This document shows, piece by piece, positions 16,137 through 24,555 of a DNA stretch of 58,123 nt (position 1 is its first letter; each line of letters starts with the position of its first letter). Under the pieces are notes generated by a model. The model searched no databases, was not told the origin of the DNA, and worked only from the letters and a program-made list of their open reading frames with translations. This DNA is from an uncultured bacterium (GTDB lineage Bacteria > Bacillota > Clostridia > Peptostreptococcales > Anaerovoracaceae), in NCBI GenBank assembly GCA_905214195.1, contig CAJMLH010000009.1, positions 1 through 58,123 on the forward strand, read 5' to 3'. The position numbers and the translations under genes are program-made.

Positions 16137-16997
16137 ATGAAAGCAGGTTTTATAGGAGCCGGCAAAGTCGGCTTTTCGCTTGGTAAATATCTCGCAGAAA
16201 ACGGCATACAGGTTACAGGCTATTACAGCCGCAGTTCCAAATCCGCCCGTCAGGCTGCTGAATTTACCTCTACAAAGCATTTCACAAATTTAACCGACAT
16301 TGTAAAAGAAAGCGATACGCTCTTTATCACGGTGCCCGACGGCGCCATATCAGAAGTATGGGAGCATATACGCAATCTGCCGATAAAAAATAAAAATATA
16401 TGTCATTGCAGCGGTTCGATTCCATCGACCGCTTTTTTTAATGCCGAAGAACTGGGCGCTTGCTCTTATTCGGTTCATCCGCTTCAAGCTTTCAGTGACA
16501 AGTATGAATCATATAAATCACTGAAAAATACATATTTCACCATCGAGGGCAGTAAAAAAAATCTCAGCCAAGTCGCAGACTGTTTCTCAAATATTGGGAA
16601 TCCGGTAGTAACAATAGACCCCCATGTCAAAGTTCTCTATCATTGTGCGGCGGCAGTAGCATCAAACCACATGACTGCGCTAATAGATATATCCGCAGAA
16701 ATGCTTGAAAAGTGCGGCTTTAATCGCAGCGACGCCCTCAAGGCACTCTCACCTTTATTGATGAACAACTTAAACTGCATCCTCACTCAGGGGACGGAGA
16801 AGGCGCTTACAGGGCCTATCGAAAGAAATGACCATATTACAGTAAATTCCCACCTTATGTCACTCAGCGATTTTATGCCTGAAACTGTCCCCCTTTATAA
16901 AATTCTTTCCGAACGGCTTGTCAGTATAGCAAGCTCAAAGCATCCGGAACGAAATTACGATACTATGGTGCAGACACTTAAAGGAGTCGATGGTTAA
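16137..16997 (+). CDS. panG: Ketopantoate reductase, PanG type (DUF2520 family)
   Basis: The 286-residue protein starts with a Rossmann dinucleotide motif, GFIGAGKVGFSLG, and has a VPDGAISEVW segment typical of the Rossmann-like/DUF2520 pair. Its C-terminal helical domain matches DUF2520. PanG enzymes of this family replace PanE in Francisella and some Firmicutes, reducing ketopantoate with NADPH. The position directly before panB, panC and panD supports that role. I chose the ATG at 16137 because GGGAGGTG lies six bases upstream; an ATG two codons earlier is too close. It is 38 bp from panB. Confidence 0.85.
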   Translation: MKAGFIGAGKVGFSLGKYLAENGIQVTGYYSRSSKSARQAAEFTSTKHFTNLTDIVKESDTLFITVPDGAISEVWEHIRNLPIKNKNICHCSGSIPSTAFFNAEELGACSYSVHPLQAFSDKYESYKSLKNTYFTIEGSKKNLSQVADCFSNIGNPVVTIDPHVKVLYHCAAAVASNHMTALIDISAEMLEKCGFNRSDALKALSPLLMNNLNCILTQGTEKALTGPIERNDHITVNSHLMSLSDFMPETVPLYKILSERLVSIASSKHPERNYDTMVQTLKGVDG

Positions 16998-17035
16998 AGA
17001 TTTTCTCAGAATCATCAAATCAAAAGGAGTCAAAA

Positions 17036-17863
17036 ATGAAAAACACAGTAGCAACTATTAAACAGCAGAAAACAGATAACGATAAAATAACAATGCTCAC
17101 AGCCTATGATTATTCCACAGCAAAGCTCATGGACGAATCAGGCATAAATATGCTTTTGGTAGGCGATTCACTGGGCATGGTAATGTTAGGCTATGAAGAC
17201 ACCCTTTCAGTTACCATGGAAGATATGATTCATCACACAAAAGCCGTGGCTCGTGGTGCAAAAAATGCAATGGTCGTTGCCGATATGCCATTCATGTCAT
17301 ATCAAACCTCTGTTTACGACGCCGTTGTAAATGCCGGCAGACTGATGAAAGAAAGCAGGTGCAACGCTGTAAAATTAGAGGGAGGAGCTTCTGTCTGTCC
17401 TCAAATCAAAGCAATAACAGAAGCATCCATTCCGGTGGTTGCACACCTTGGCCTCACCCCTCAATCCATAAATGCTTTTGGAGGCTTTAAGGTACAGGGC
17501 AAATCCGAAGAAGCTGCAAAAAAACTCTTAGATGAGGCAAAAGCAGTGGAAGAAGCAGGAGCATTTGCCCTCGTACTTGAATGCGTTCCGGCAAAGCTTG
17601 CGGAGCTGATTTCAAAGTCAATAAACATTCCGACAATAGGCATAGGCGCAGGCGCAGGCTGCGACGGTCAGGTTCTCGTATATCAGGACATGCTGGCTCT
17701 TTTCTCGGATTTCAAGCCAAAATTCGTAAAACATTTTGCCGATGCAGGCACAGTCATGAGAGAGGGCTTTTCAAAATATATCGAAGAAGTAAAGTCCGGT
17801 GCTTTTCCTGCGGAAGAACACACATTTAAAATAGACGATGAGATAATAAAAAAATTATATTAA
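17036..17863 (+). CDS. panB: 3-methyl-2-oxobutanoate hydroxymethyltransferase
   Basis: PanB (275 residues) transfers a hydroxymethyl group from methylene-tetrahydrofolate to ketoisovalerate, giving ketopantoate. The N-terminal LTAYDYSTAKLMDESGI, VGDSLGMVMLGY (Mg-binding Asp) and KLEGG segments are all in place, and the length is standard. The ATG has an AAAGGAG site. It is the second gene of the pan operon, with panC following ten bases after its stop. Confidence 0.96.
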   Translation: MKNTVATIKQQKTDNDKITMLTAYDYSTAKLMDESGINMLLVGDSLGMVMLGYEDTLSVTMEDMIHHTKAVARGAKNAMVVADMPFMSYQTSVYDAVVNAGRLMKESRCNAVKLEGGASVCPQIKAITEASIPVVAHLGLTPQSINAFGGFKVQGKSEEAAKKLLDEAKAVEEAGAFALVLECVPAKLAELISKSINIPTIGIGAGAGCDGQVLVYQDMLALFSDFKPKFVKHFADAGTVMREGFSKYIEEVKSGAFPAEEHTFKIDDEIIKKLY

Positions 17864-17873
17864 GAGGTAGACA

Positions 17874-18722
17874 ATGGAAACAGTAAAAACAGTACAGGAA
17901 GTACGAAATCGTGTCAAAGCATGGAAAAGCCAAGGTCTTTCGGTCGGACTTGTACCAACTATGGGATTTCTCCATGAGGGGCATCAAAGCCTTATCGAGC
18001 GTGCCGCTGCCGAAAATGACCGTGTAATTGTAAGTGACTTTGTCAATCCCACTCAGTTTGGTGCAGGAGAAGACCTTGACAGTTATCCAAGAGATATAGC
18101 AAGGGATGAGGAAGTGTGCCGCAAAGCAGGAGCGGACCTGATTTTTCATCCTGAACCGTCTGAAATGTATTTCTCAGACGCATGCACAATGGTAGACATG
18201 TATGGAAATCTGACATCAGAGTTGTGTGGAAAGACAAGACCCATCCATTTCAGAGGAGTATGCACAGTAGTATCAAAACTCTTCAATATCGTTACACCTG
18301 ACAGAGCTTACTTTGGTCAAAAAGATGCACAGCAACTTGCCGTAATCAAAAGAATGGTCAGAGATTTAAACTTTGATATAGAAATAATCGGCTGTCCTAT
18401 CATAAGAGAAGATGACGGACTTGCCAAGAGTTCAAGAAACACTTATCTAAACGAAGAGGAGCGAAAAGCCGCACTCGCCTTGAGCAAAGCCATTAAACTG
18501 GGACTCTCCATGGCAGAATCCGGCGAGAAAAGCGCTTCAAAAATAACAGAAGCAATGACTCGAATAGTTAAAGAAGAACCTCTGGCAAAAATAGATTACA
18601 TAAAATCAGTAGATGCAAATACTATTGAGCCGGTTGAGGAAATGTCCGGTGAGGTTCTAATCGCAATGGCAGTCTATATCGGCAAAACCCGGTTAATTGA
18701 CAATTTTATATTTAAAAGCTGA
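17874..18722 (+). CDS. panC: Pantothenate synthetase
   Basis: PanC (282 residues) joins pantoate and beta-alanine using ATP. The nucleotidyl-transferase motif is VPTMGFLHEGHQSL, with the HxGH-type signature; FGQKDAQQ and the KSS-like SSRNTYL segment complete the active site. The length is normal and no residue appears lost. The AGAGGT site overlaps the panB end, so the genes are tightly coupled. Confidence 0.96.
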   Translation: METVKTVQEVRNRVKAWKSQGLSVGLVPTMGFLHEGHQSLIERAAAENDRVIVSDFVNPTQFGAGEDLDSYPRDIARDEEVCRKAGADLIFHPEPSEMYFSDACTMVDMYGNLTSELCGKTRPIHFRGVCTVVSKLFNIVTPDRAYFGQKDAQQLAVIKRMVRDLNFDIEIIGCPIIREDDGLAKSSRNTYLNEEERKAALALSKAIKLGLSMAESGEKSASKITEAMTRIVKEEPLAKIDYIKSVDANTIEPVEEMSGEVLIAMAVYIGKTRLIDNFIFKS

Positions 18723-18742
18723 TTCAGAAAGGGGAAAGCAAA

Positions 18743-19132
18743 ATGCTGTTAGATATGTTAAAAGGAAAAATTCATCGGGCCACAGTCGTTCAGGCTGAAC
18801 TCGACTATGTCGGAAGTATTACAGTAGATGTCGATTTGCTTGAAGCAGCCGGCATACTTGAATACGAAAAAGTTCAAATCGTAGACATTAACAACGGTAT
18901 GCGATTTGAAACATACACAATCGCAGGTGAAAGAGGCAGCGGAATGATATGTCTTAACGGGGCTGCCGCAAGATGCGTTCAAAAAGGGGATAAAATTATA
19001 ATAATGTGCTATGCTCAAATGACTCCAGAAGAGGTTAAAACAAACAAGCCCAAAGTAGTATTCGTAGATGACAACAACAAAATCGCCAGACTTACAGAAT
19101 ACGAAAAACACGGAAGATTAGAAGATATGTAG
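18743..19132 (+). CDS. panD: Aspartate 1-decarboxylase, pyruvoyl type
   Basis: PanD (129 residues) makes beta-alanine from aspartate. The self-cleavage site Gly24-Ser25, in YVGSIT, is intact; Ser25 becomes the pyruvoyl group. KIHRATV at residues 9-15 and the NG(A)AAR segment match the family. With panG, panB and panC it gives the full set from ketoisovalerate and aspartate to pantothenate. A strong terminator follows 30 bp downstream. Confidence 0.96.
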   Translation: MLLDMLKGKIHRATVVQAELDYVGSITVDVDLLEAAGILEYEKVQIVDINNGMRFETYTIAGERGSGMICLNGAAARCVQKGDKIIIMCYAQMTPEEVKTNKPKVVFVDDNNKIARLTEYEKHGRLEDM

Positions 19133-19161
19133 CACAATCATTCGTTAAGATTTCACCACGC

Positions 19162-19213
19162 AAAAAGCTGCTTATTGCAGTCTTATTTAAAGACTGCGCT
19201 AAGCAGCTTTTTG
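19162..19213 (+). terminator. Terminator of the pan operon (bidirectional)
   Basis: A long stem combines AAAAAGCTGCTT (19162-19173) with AAGCAGCTTTTT and an inner 8-bp GCAGTCTT/AAGACTGC helix (19177-19184 with 19190-19197). A- and T-runs on both sides let it serve panD and the convergent rluB gene. Confidence 0.85.
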
Positions 19214-19222
19214 TCATTTTTA

Positions 19223-19927
19223 TCAACAATTCTTAAGATATTCTATTTCTTCTTTTGTCAATTTACGATAATGTCCCTGTTTCAATCTGCCCAGTCTTAT
19301 CTCACCTATGGCGATTCTTTCCAATGTCTGAACGGGATTCCCAACTGCTGCAAACATCTTTCTGACCTGACGGTTCTTTCCCTCATGAATGGAAATCTCA
19401 ACTAATGTCGAATTTTTGCTTCCTTTTATTATTTTAACCTTAGCTCTTGAAGTTACAAATCCTCCTATGTCAACGCCGTTCCTTAGCCTTGCCGCCTTTT
19501 CCGGTGAAATCACTCCTTTTACCAAAGCTCTATAAGTTTTATCCATTTCATGTTTGGGATGAGTTACACGATAACTCATGTCACCGTCATTGGTCATAAT
19601 CAATGCACCGGTAGTATTATAGTCAAGCCGTCCCACAGGAAACAGTCTTGCATCCACATCTTTTACTATTTCCATCACTGTCTCTCTATCCTTGTCGTCT
19701 GATGCGGCAGTAATCATATTAAGAGGCTTGTTGACAAGAAGATACACTTTGTCTTGGTGATTATCTACGCTTCTTCCGTTTACCTCAACCTTATCGCCCT
19801 CTTCAACATCATATCCCGGCTCTCTCATTACAGCTCCGTTCACCTTTACATTGCCGTTTATTATAAGTTCATCTGCTTTTCTTCTGCTGGCAATGCCTGC
19901 CTGCGCAATATATTTGTTAATTCTCAT
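19223..19927 (-). CDS. rluB: rRNA pseudouridine synthase, RluB/RsuA family
   Basis: The 234-residue protein has an N-terminal S4 RNA-binding domain (MRINKYIAQAGIASRRKADELI) and the catalytic motif GRLDYNTTGALIMTNDG, with the catalytic Asp. The C-terminal KNRQVRKMF segment is typical of the RsuA/RluB/E/F branch. It probably modifies helix 89-region 23S rRNA like RluB. RsuA (16S) cannot be fully excluded, though RluB is the usual clostridial member and scpA/scpB, its common neighbours, lie 4 kb away. Confidence 0.9.
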   Translation of the reverse strand: MRINKYIAQAGIASRRKADELIINGNVKVNGAVMREPGYDVEEGDKVEVNGRSVDNHQDKVYLLVNKPLNMITAASDDKDRETVMEIVKDVDARLFPVGRLDYNTTGALIMTNDGDMSYRVTHPKHEMDKTYRALVKGVISPEKAARLRNGVDIGGFVTSRAKVKIIKGSKNSTLVEISIHEGKNRQVRKMFAAVGNPVQTLERIAIGEIRLGRLKQGHYRKLTKEEIEYLKNC

Positions 19928-19954
19928 GTTTATCCCTCAATATTTGAATTTATA

Positions 19955-21244
19955 TTATTTTATCATAGCTTTCGGCCTATTGTAAATATCAAGCAGGCCT
20001 TCCCTCTCGACTATTTTTCTTATCAGCTTTGGCTCCGTAATATACAGCCCTTTCCCTTTCATACGCTCAAAGTATTCCCCTCCGGCAAAAGTAAATCTTC
20101 TGTCAAGGCCGTCTTCCTCCTTTAATGCCTCATTGGCAAAATTCAGCAAATCGCCAACGGCAAGACTATCAGGTAGGCGAAGCAGCGGTTTTTTTGCACT
20201 ATATTCGGCAGCATTATATCCTGCCAAAGAGCCTGTTGTAATAGCCTCCGTATGCCCGACGAAAAAGCCCGACTTTTCGCCTCCCAAAAATAAATTATCT
20301 GTTCCGCAGGCCCTCATATATTCATCTCTTACACCTACAGACATGTATCTTACAGAATTTCCCCTGCCACCTGCATACGGATCTATAAATCTTGCATTTT
20401 CAAAACCGTCTACCTGTCTCAGCTTTTCAAGTTCAAAATACGGACTCATCAATTTAGCACAGCCCGTGTCTATTATTATTAAATTTTCGGCAAAAGCATC
20501 AAGAGCATACTGACGGCAAACCTTTTTTGATAATTTTTCTTTATTTACCATATCCTCAGGCAGTGGCACAACTGCAAATCCGTCCTTTTCCAGCCTGCGC
20601 TGCAATTTTTTAGACAGTGTCTTTTTTTCTATTTTACACGAACCGCTGAACGCACCTCTCGTTCCGTCAGCTTTTAATGCCATCAAATCGTCCAAGCCCA
20701 TTTTTTCAGTTATACTCACTCTTGGGCCGAATGATGGACATCTCAAAATACACATGGAACAACCGTTTCCGTATCTCATACAGTTTCCCATAGGCCCGGC
20801 AGAACCTGTAGCCTCAACAAAGGCATCGCCGTATATCACATCTCCCGATGCACTCCTCACTCCTTTAAGTTCTCCATTTTCCTTTACAACATCAGTGGCT
20901 CTATCCATAAACCTGACTTCTATTCTAAGTTTATCCATAAGCTTTCTGACCTCCGGCTCAACCATGGTCACATCATAAAAGTCAGCGTGGTCATGACCGG
21001 GAAAGGAGATATTTTTGTGAATCGAACATTTATCAATTATTTCAAACAATTCACCGGCTCCCAAAGCTATATTTTCTTCGGCAGCCGTAAACCTGCCGTT
21101 GTTTCTCATTATTCCGCCTACATTGCCCAACCCCAAAAGAAGATCGGTTTTCTCGACTATTGTAACTTCCGCTCCGCATTTTTTAGCTCTTACGGCTGCG
21201 GCTACGCCTGCCCAACCGCCGCCTATCACTACCACCTTTGGCAT
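19955..21244 (-). CDS. FAD-dependent oxidoreductase, GidA/TrmFO-like fold, role unknown
   Basis: From the ATG at 21244 (AAAGGAG site) the 429-residue protein begins with a dinucleotide-binding fold, VVVIGGGWAGVAAA, and a conserved EKTDLLLG strand. Its C-terminus (LFLGGEKSGFFVGHTEAITTGSLAGYNAA) resembles the FAD-binding end of TrmFO/GidA proteins. A Cys-containing stretch, GNGCSMCILRCPSFGPR near residue 160-176, could hold a redox-active pair or metal. The TrmFO active-site pattern is not otherwise conserved, so tRNA methylation is not claimed. It lies 28 bp upstream of rluB on the same strand. Confidence 0.75.
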   Translation of the reverse strand: MPKVVVIGGGWAGVAAAVRAKKCGAEVTIVEKTDLLLGLGNVGGIMRNNGRFTAAEENIALGAGELFEIIDKCSIHKNISFPGHDHADFYDVTMVEPEVRKLMDKLRIEVRFMDRATDVVKENGELKGVRSASGDVIYGDAFVEATGSAGPMGNCMRYGNGCSMCILRCPSFGPRVSITEKMGLDDLMALKADGTRGAFSGSCKIEKKTLSKKLQRRLEKDGFAVVPLPEDMVNKEKLSKKVCRQYALDAFAENLIIIDTGCAKLMSPYFELEKLRQVDGFENARFIDPYAGGRGNSVRYMSVGVRDEYMRACGTDNLFLGGEKSGFFVGHTEAITTGSLAGYNAAEYSAKKPLLRLPDSLAVGDLLNFANEALKEEDGLDRRFTFAGGEYFERMKGKGLYITEPKLIRKIVEREGLLDIYNRPKAMIK

Positions 21245-21293
21245 AACATTCTCCTTTACAAACAAATTTAAATTGTATTCTTTATGTTAATTA

Positions 21294-21322
21294 TTGATTT
21301 CTTCCGTAAAATAGTGTATAAA
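21294..21322 (+). promoter_or_regulatory. Sigma-A promoter of the lipoprotein gene at 21355
   Basis: TTGATT (21294-21299), 17 bases, TATAAA (21317-21322). The start near 21329 gives a 25-base leader. Confidence 0.7.
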
Positions 21323-21354
21323 ATCTTTATAGGTATATTTAGGAGGAGATATTT

Positions 21355-21912
21355 ATGAAAAAATTTATCGTAGTGCTTTTAGCCTTAATTATGTGCTTCG
21401 GCATGACTGCTTGCAGCAAGGATTCCCCTTCTGACGCTCTCAAAGCAGATCTTGAAAACGCAAAATCAAATCCGGAAGAACTTGCAGAGGGCATGGATGA
21501 AGGATTTGGTGAAGAAGCAGGCAAGGCTTTCGTAGAAAAAATGTTGGACTTTGACTATAAGTTGGGTGAAGAAAAGGTAGATGGCGATACTGCTACTGTA
21601 CAGGCTACAATCACCACTTATCCTTTTGGCGAGATATTTACTCAGGTACTTACCGATTACATCAGCCAGGCTCTTGCAGACCCTAACCTTTCAGAGGACG
21701 ATATCAACGCTCTTATGGACTCTCTCATGTTAGAGGCTCTCAAAAGCGCAGAAAAATCTTATGAAACCACCGTTGATGTTACACTAAAAAAAGGTGACGA
21801 CGGTTGGGAAGTTCAAGAAGATGACGAACTTGCCAATGCTCTGACCGGTGGAATATATGATCTGGCAAACACTATGGCCGGAGGTTTTGAGGATTTAGAT
21901 GATGCGGCATAA
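21355..21912 (+). CDS. Lipoprotein of unknown function (DUF5105/DUF4878-like)
   Basis: The 185-residue protein has a type II signal peptide with lipobox MTAC, giving a lipidated Cys near residue 20. The mature protein is very acidic, with a helical first half (KSNPEELAEGMDEGF) and a beta-rich second half (TATVQATITTYPFGE, ETTVDVTLKKGDDGWEV). This is the layout of the NTF2-like/DUF5105 lipoproteins common in clostridia. Ligand unknown. It has its own promoter and terminator and so is monocistronic. Confidence 0.75.
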   Translation: MKKFIVVLLALIMCFGMTACSKDSPSDALKADLENAKSNPEELAEGMDEGFGEEAGKAFVEKMLDFDYKLGEEKVDGDTATVQATITTYPFGEIFTQVLTDYISQALADPNLSEDDINALMDSLMLEALKSAEKSYETTVDVTLKKGDDGWEVQEDDELANALTGGIYDLANTMAGGFEDLDDAA

Positions 21913-21949
21913 TTATGGGCTGCTGATATAACCGTTCATTGTCTTATAA

Positions 21950-21982
21950 CAGGCTCGAAATTTTATTCGAGCCTGTTTTTTT
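21950..21982 (+). terminator. Terminator of the lipoprotein gene
   Basis: A 10-bp stem (21950-21959 with 21966-21975) followed by seven T residues. It just overlaps the end of the convergent gene at 21981. Confidence 0.85.
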
Positions 21983-22931
21983 ATAAGTCAAAGCACTTAC
22001 AGCTTCTTACTGTGATTCCGTCTTTATCTGTATGAGAACATGCCCCGCATATACCCTCTCCGCAGCACATATTATCATGATTAGGTGTGATTATTTCACT
22101 ATAGTCGATATTCATCTGTTTTATCAACATATCCTCAAAATAAGGTGATACCATCAACATCAAATTCGGCTTGATTCCTGTAGTTTCTATGCAGAATTTA
22201 CGACTTTGAGCTACCTTCTCAGCTATCTCTTCTATTTCACTTTCAAGACTTACCGCCTCATACTCAAACTCCTTAAGATATTCCTCTTTAAATTCATCGG
22301 GAAGTTTGGTACTGTCTAAATATAAGGCCGCCAGATTTTCCCCTATCTGCCGTCTCATATTTATCATAGGCATGACTGCCATTCCCTTTGCAACCACAAC
22401 AGACATGGCTCTTGGGTTGAAAAGTTCTCTCCTCAAAAGTCCGGAAAAATACGGTCCTCTAAGCGACCATACGCTCCCCACGCTGCACCTTTTAAGTAAA
22501 TCTATGGTCTTAGGCCCGGCTGCATTGACGGCAAGAGCAATGCGGCCTGTTTCTCCAAAATCTTCGGTGTTAAACTCTTCTTTTGCTATGTAACTGTTCA
22601 TTACAGACAGCGGCACTTGCCAGCCGCATGAATCAACCATCACAAAGCTTCCCGGCTGCCTGCACTTGACAGCATAAGCAAACGGTACTTTAAGGGTGAC
22701 TACTGTCAGCACAGGCGAAAAATCTCTTCTTTCCGTTACCATAAAATTCCGCCCTTGATATGCCGGCTTAGTTTTACCCCCGGCCTGCTTATACTCTGTA
22801 TATGGACATATCCCCTGCCATTTGCAGCTGCATTTTCCTGTCTGTATCATACTGCATGTATAACATTGCCCGGCTTCCATCAATATGCACGGACATTTTT
22901 CACTCCCTCTGTCTGCACAAATATATGTCAT
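21981..22931 (-). CDS. PyrK-like FAD/2Fe-2S protein with an N-terminal Cys-rich module
   Basis: The 316-residue protein ends with CCGEGICGACSH plus a later Cys, the [2Fe-2S] pattern of the PyrK/dihydroorotate dehydrogenase electron-transfer family. The middle (PGSFVMVDSCGW, LRGPYFSGLL) fits the ferredoxin-reductase-like FAD/NAD fold. It also has an unusual N-terminal extension with eight cysteines in the first 42 residues (5, 13, 15, 23, 26, 34, 36, 42), which could carry an extra cluster. No pyrD is adjacent, so its electron partner is unknown. The start has GGAGGTG, and the gene lies 15 bp downstream of the D,D-carboxypeptidase gene. Confidence 0.75.
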   Translation of the reverse strand: MTYICADRGSEKCPCILMEAGQCYTCSMIQTGKCSCKWQGICPYTEYKQAGGKTKPAYQGRNFMVTERRDFSPVLTVVTLKVPFAYAVKCRQPGSFVMVDSCGWQVPLSVMNSYIAKEEFNTEDFGETGRIALAVNAAGPKTIDLLKRCSVGSVWSLRGPYFSGLLRRELFNPRAMSVVVAKGMAVMPMINMRRQIGENLAALYLDSTKLPDEFKEEYLKEFEYEAVSLESEIEEIAEKVAQSRKFCIETTGIKPNLMLMVSPYFEDMLIKQMNIDYSEIITPNHDNMCCGEGICGACSHTDKDGITVRSCKCFDL

Positions 22932-22946
22932 AAATTCACCTCCATA

Positions 22947-23891
22947 TCACCTCATGACGCTCCCTGCGGAAAACCCATAATCCAGCATTGCATATGCATC
23001 TGCAAACCAATTTGAATCATTAAGCACGACAGCCATAAGTTCTCTTTCTCCCCTCTTTGCCGAAGCGACAAGTGTTCTTCCGGAAGCCTTGGTATATCCT
23101 ATTTTAATTCCGGTAGCTCCCTCATATTGAAATATAGTTTTATTCTTATTATGGAAATTCCTGTTTGTATCCTCGCTTTTCCAATCCTTACTGCCTACTA
23201 TTTCACGCAGTTCCTTTCTTTCCATTGCGGCTCTGCTTATCTTGGCTAAATCCCTTGCAGTAGTGTAATGTCCCTCATCAAACAGACCGCTGGGGTTTTT
23301 AAACATCGTTGAACTACATCCCAGTTCAGAGGCTTTCATATTCATTCTTTTGATAAATTCTTCTTCCGTACCTCCGCAGCATATCGCCACAGTCAAAGCT
23401 GCATCATTACCCGACTGGAGCATCATTCCATACATAAGCTCTCTCATAGAAATCTTTTCACCTGCTTTTAGATAAACAGATGACCCCTCTGCATTGACTG
23501 CGGCAGCAGGAACTGTCACCATGCTGTCAAGATCCGCATCTATTTCATCTAAAATTTCAAGCGCTACCATTGCAGTCATTATCTTTGTCGTGCTGGCAGG
23601 ATACAGTTTTTTATCTGCATTTTTTTCAAACAGCACCTCTCCTGTTTTTACATCTGTAAGTATCGCCCCCTCGGCAGAAATTACAGGCGGCGAACCTCCT
23701 CTGTCATCTGATGAGGAGACATTTTCTTTTTGCGCCGAATTATCGCCGTCTCCCGTCACACTAATATAATCTTCCCCTTTTAATACCTTCTCTTCTTCTA
23801 CATACACAGATGGTCCGAAAAACTCCGAAAACCATCCAAGCGCCCCTATACACAGGCACAATGCAAATATAATTTTGTATCTTCTCTTCAT
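22947..23891 (-). CDS. D-alanyl-D-alanine carboxypeptidase, peptidase S11 (DacF/DacB-like)
   Basis: The 314-residue exported enzyme trims pentapeptide side chains of peptidoglycan. An N-terminal membrane or signal segment (residues 4-25) is followed by a Ser/Glu-rich linker. The SxxK motif is STTK, with the nucleophilic Ser, and the SxN motif is SGN. The third motif, normally KTG, reads KIG (GIKIGYT), an unusual Thr-to-Ile change. The C-terminal beta domain of longer family members is short or absent. Its ribosome binding site AGGGAG lies within a terminator-like hairpin that ends at the start codon. Confidence 0.88.
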   Translation of the reverse strand: MKRRYKIIFALCLCIGALGWFSEFFGPSVYVEEEKVLKGEDYISVTGDGDNSAQKENVSSSDDRGGSPPVISAEGAILTDVKTGEVLFEKNADKKLYPASTTKIMTAMVALEILDEIDADLDSMVTVPAAAVNAEGSSVYLKAGEKISMRELMYGMMLQSGNDAALTVAICCGGTEEEFIKRMNMKASELGCSSTMFKNPSGLFDEGHYTTARDLAKISRAAMERKELREIVGSKDWKSEDTNRNFHNKNKTIFQYEGATGIKIGYTKASGRTLVASAKRGERELMAVVLNDSNWFADAYAMLDYGFSAGSVMR

Positions 23892-23896
23892 AAAAA

Positions 23897-23931
23897 AACT
23901 CCCTATAGCATTTTACTGCTGTTAGGGAGTT
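23897..23931 (-). promoter_or_regulatory. Terminator hairpin that buries the carboxypeptidase ribosome binding site
   Basis: On the minus strand AACTCCCTA (23931-23923) pairs with TAGGGAGTT (23905-23897), with an extra AGCA/TGCT helix in the loop. Seven U residues follow and then the ATG at 23891. The 3' arm is also the only plausible ribosome binding site. The element can therefore end scpB transcripts and hide the binding site. Confidence 0.7.
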
Positions 23932-23970
23932 ATATTCCTGATTGCCTGCTTTAGGCTTGGTCTTTTAAAA

Positions 23971-24555
23971 TCATATTTCTATCTTTATCTGACCGTCATC
24001 TGCCGCCGCTATATCAGCCTCAGCATCTTCGGCTATTGATTCTATATCTTCTATTTCAGGAAGTTCCTTTATTGAAGAAAACCCGAAATTTCTCAAAAAT
24101 GTATCTGTAGTGCCATAAAGAACCGGTCTGCCGACAGTGTCTGCTCTGCCTTTTTCACAGACCAAATCTTTTTTAATAAGCCCCTCCATAACACGGTCGC
24201 AGCGTATTCCTCTGATAGCTTCTATCTCGCCTTTTGTAACGGGCTGTTTATATGCAACTATCGCCAATACCTCCAGAGCCGACTGTGAAAGTTTCTTGAC
24301 TTTTACCGGTGTACACAGGCTTCTTATATAATCCGCATTTTCTTCTCTTGTCACAAACTGAAACGATTGGTTAACTCTGCGGATTACTATTCCCCTGCCC
24401 TCTTGTTCATACTCTTCTTGCAGCTCGGTAAAATATTCAATGGCTTCCTGCTTGCTTATATTAAACACATCTGCCGCAACTTTGGCAGGCAAAGGTTCTC
24501 CCCATGTAAACATCATGGATTCAAAAGCAGATTTTATGGCCTTTTTACTGCTCAT
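23971..24555 (-). CDS. scpB: Segregation and condensation protein B
   Basis: ScpB (194 residues from the ATG at 24555) is the winged-helix kleisin partner of SMC-ScpA in chromosome condensation. Family signatures are seen in FESMMFTWGEPL and the IVAYKQPVTKGEIEAIRGI segment. The acidic C-terminal tail (about 30 residues) is unusually rich in Glu, Asp and Ala. It overlaps the end of scpA by 11 bases, so the two are coupled. Confidence 0.93.
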   Translation of the reverse strand: MSSKKAIKSAFESMMFTWGEPLPAKVAADVFNISKQEAIEYFTELQEEYEQEGRGIVIRRVNQSFQFVTREENADYIRSLCTPVKVKKLSQSALEVLAIVAYKQPVTKGEIEAIRGIRCDRVMEGLIKKDLVCEKGRADTVGRPVLYGTTDTFLRNFGFSSIKELPEIEDIESIAEDAEADIAAADDGQIKIEI

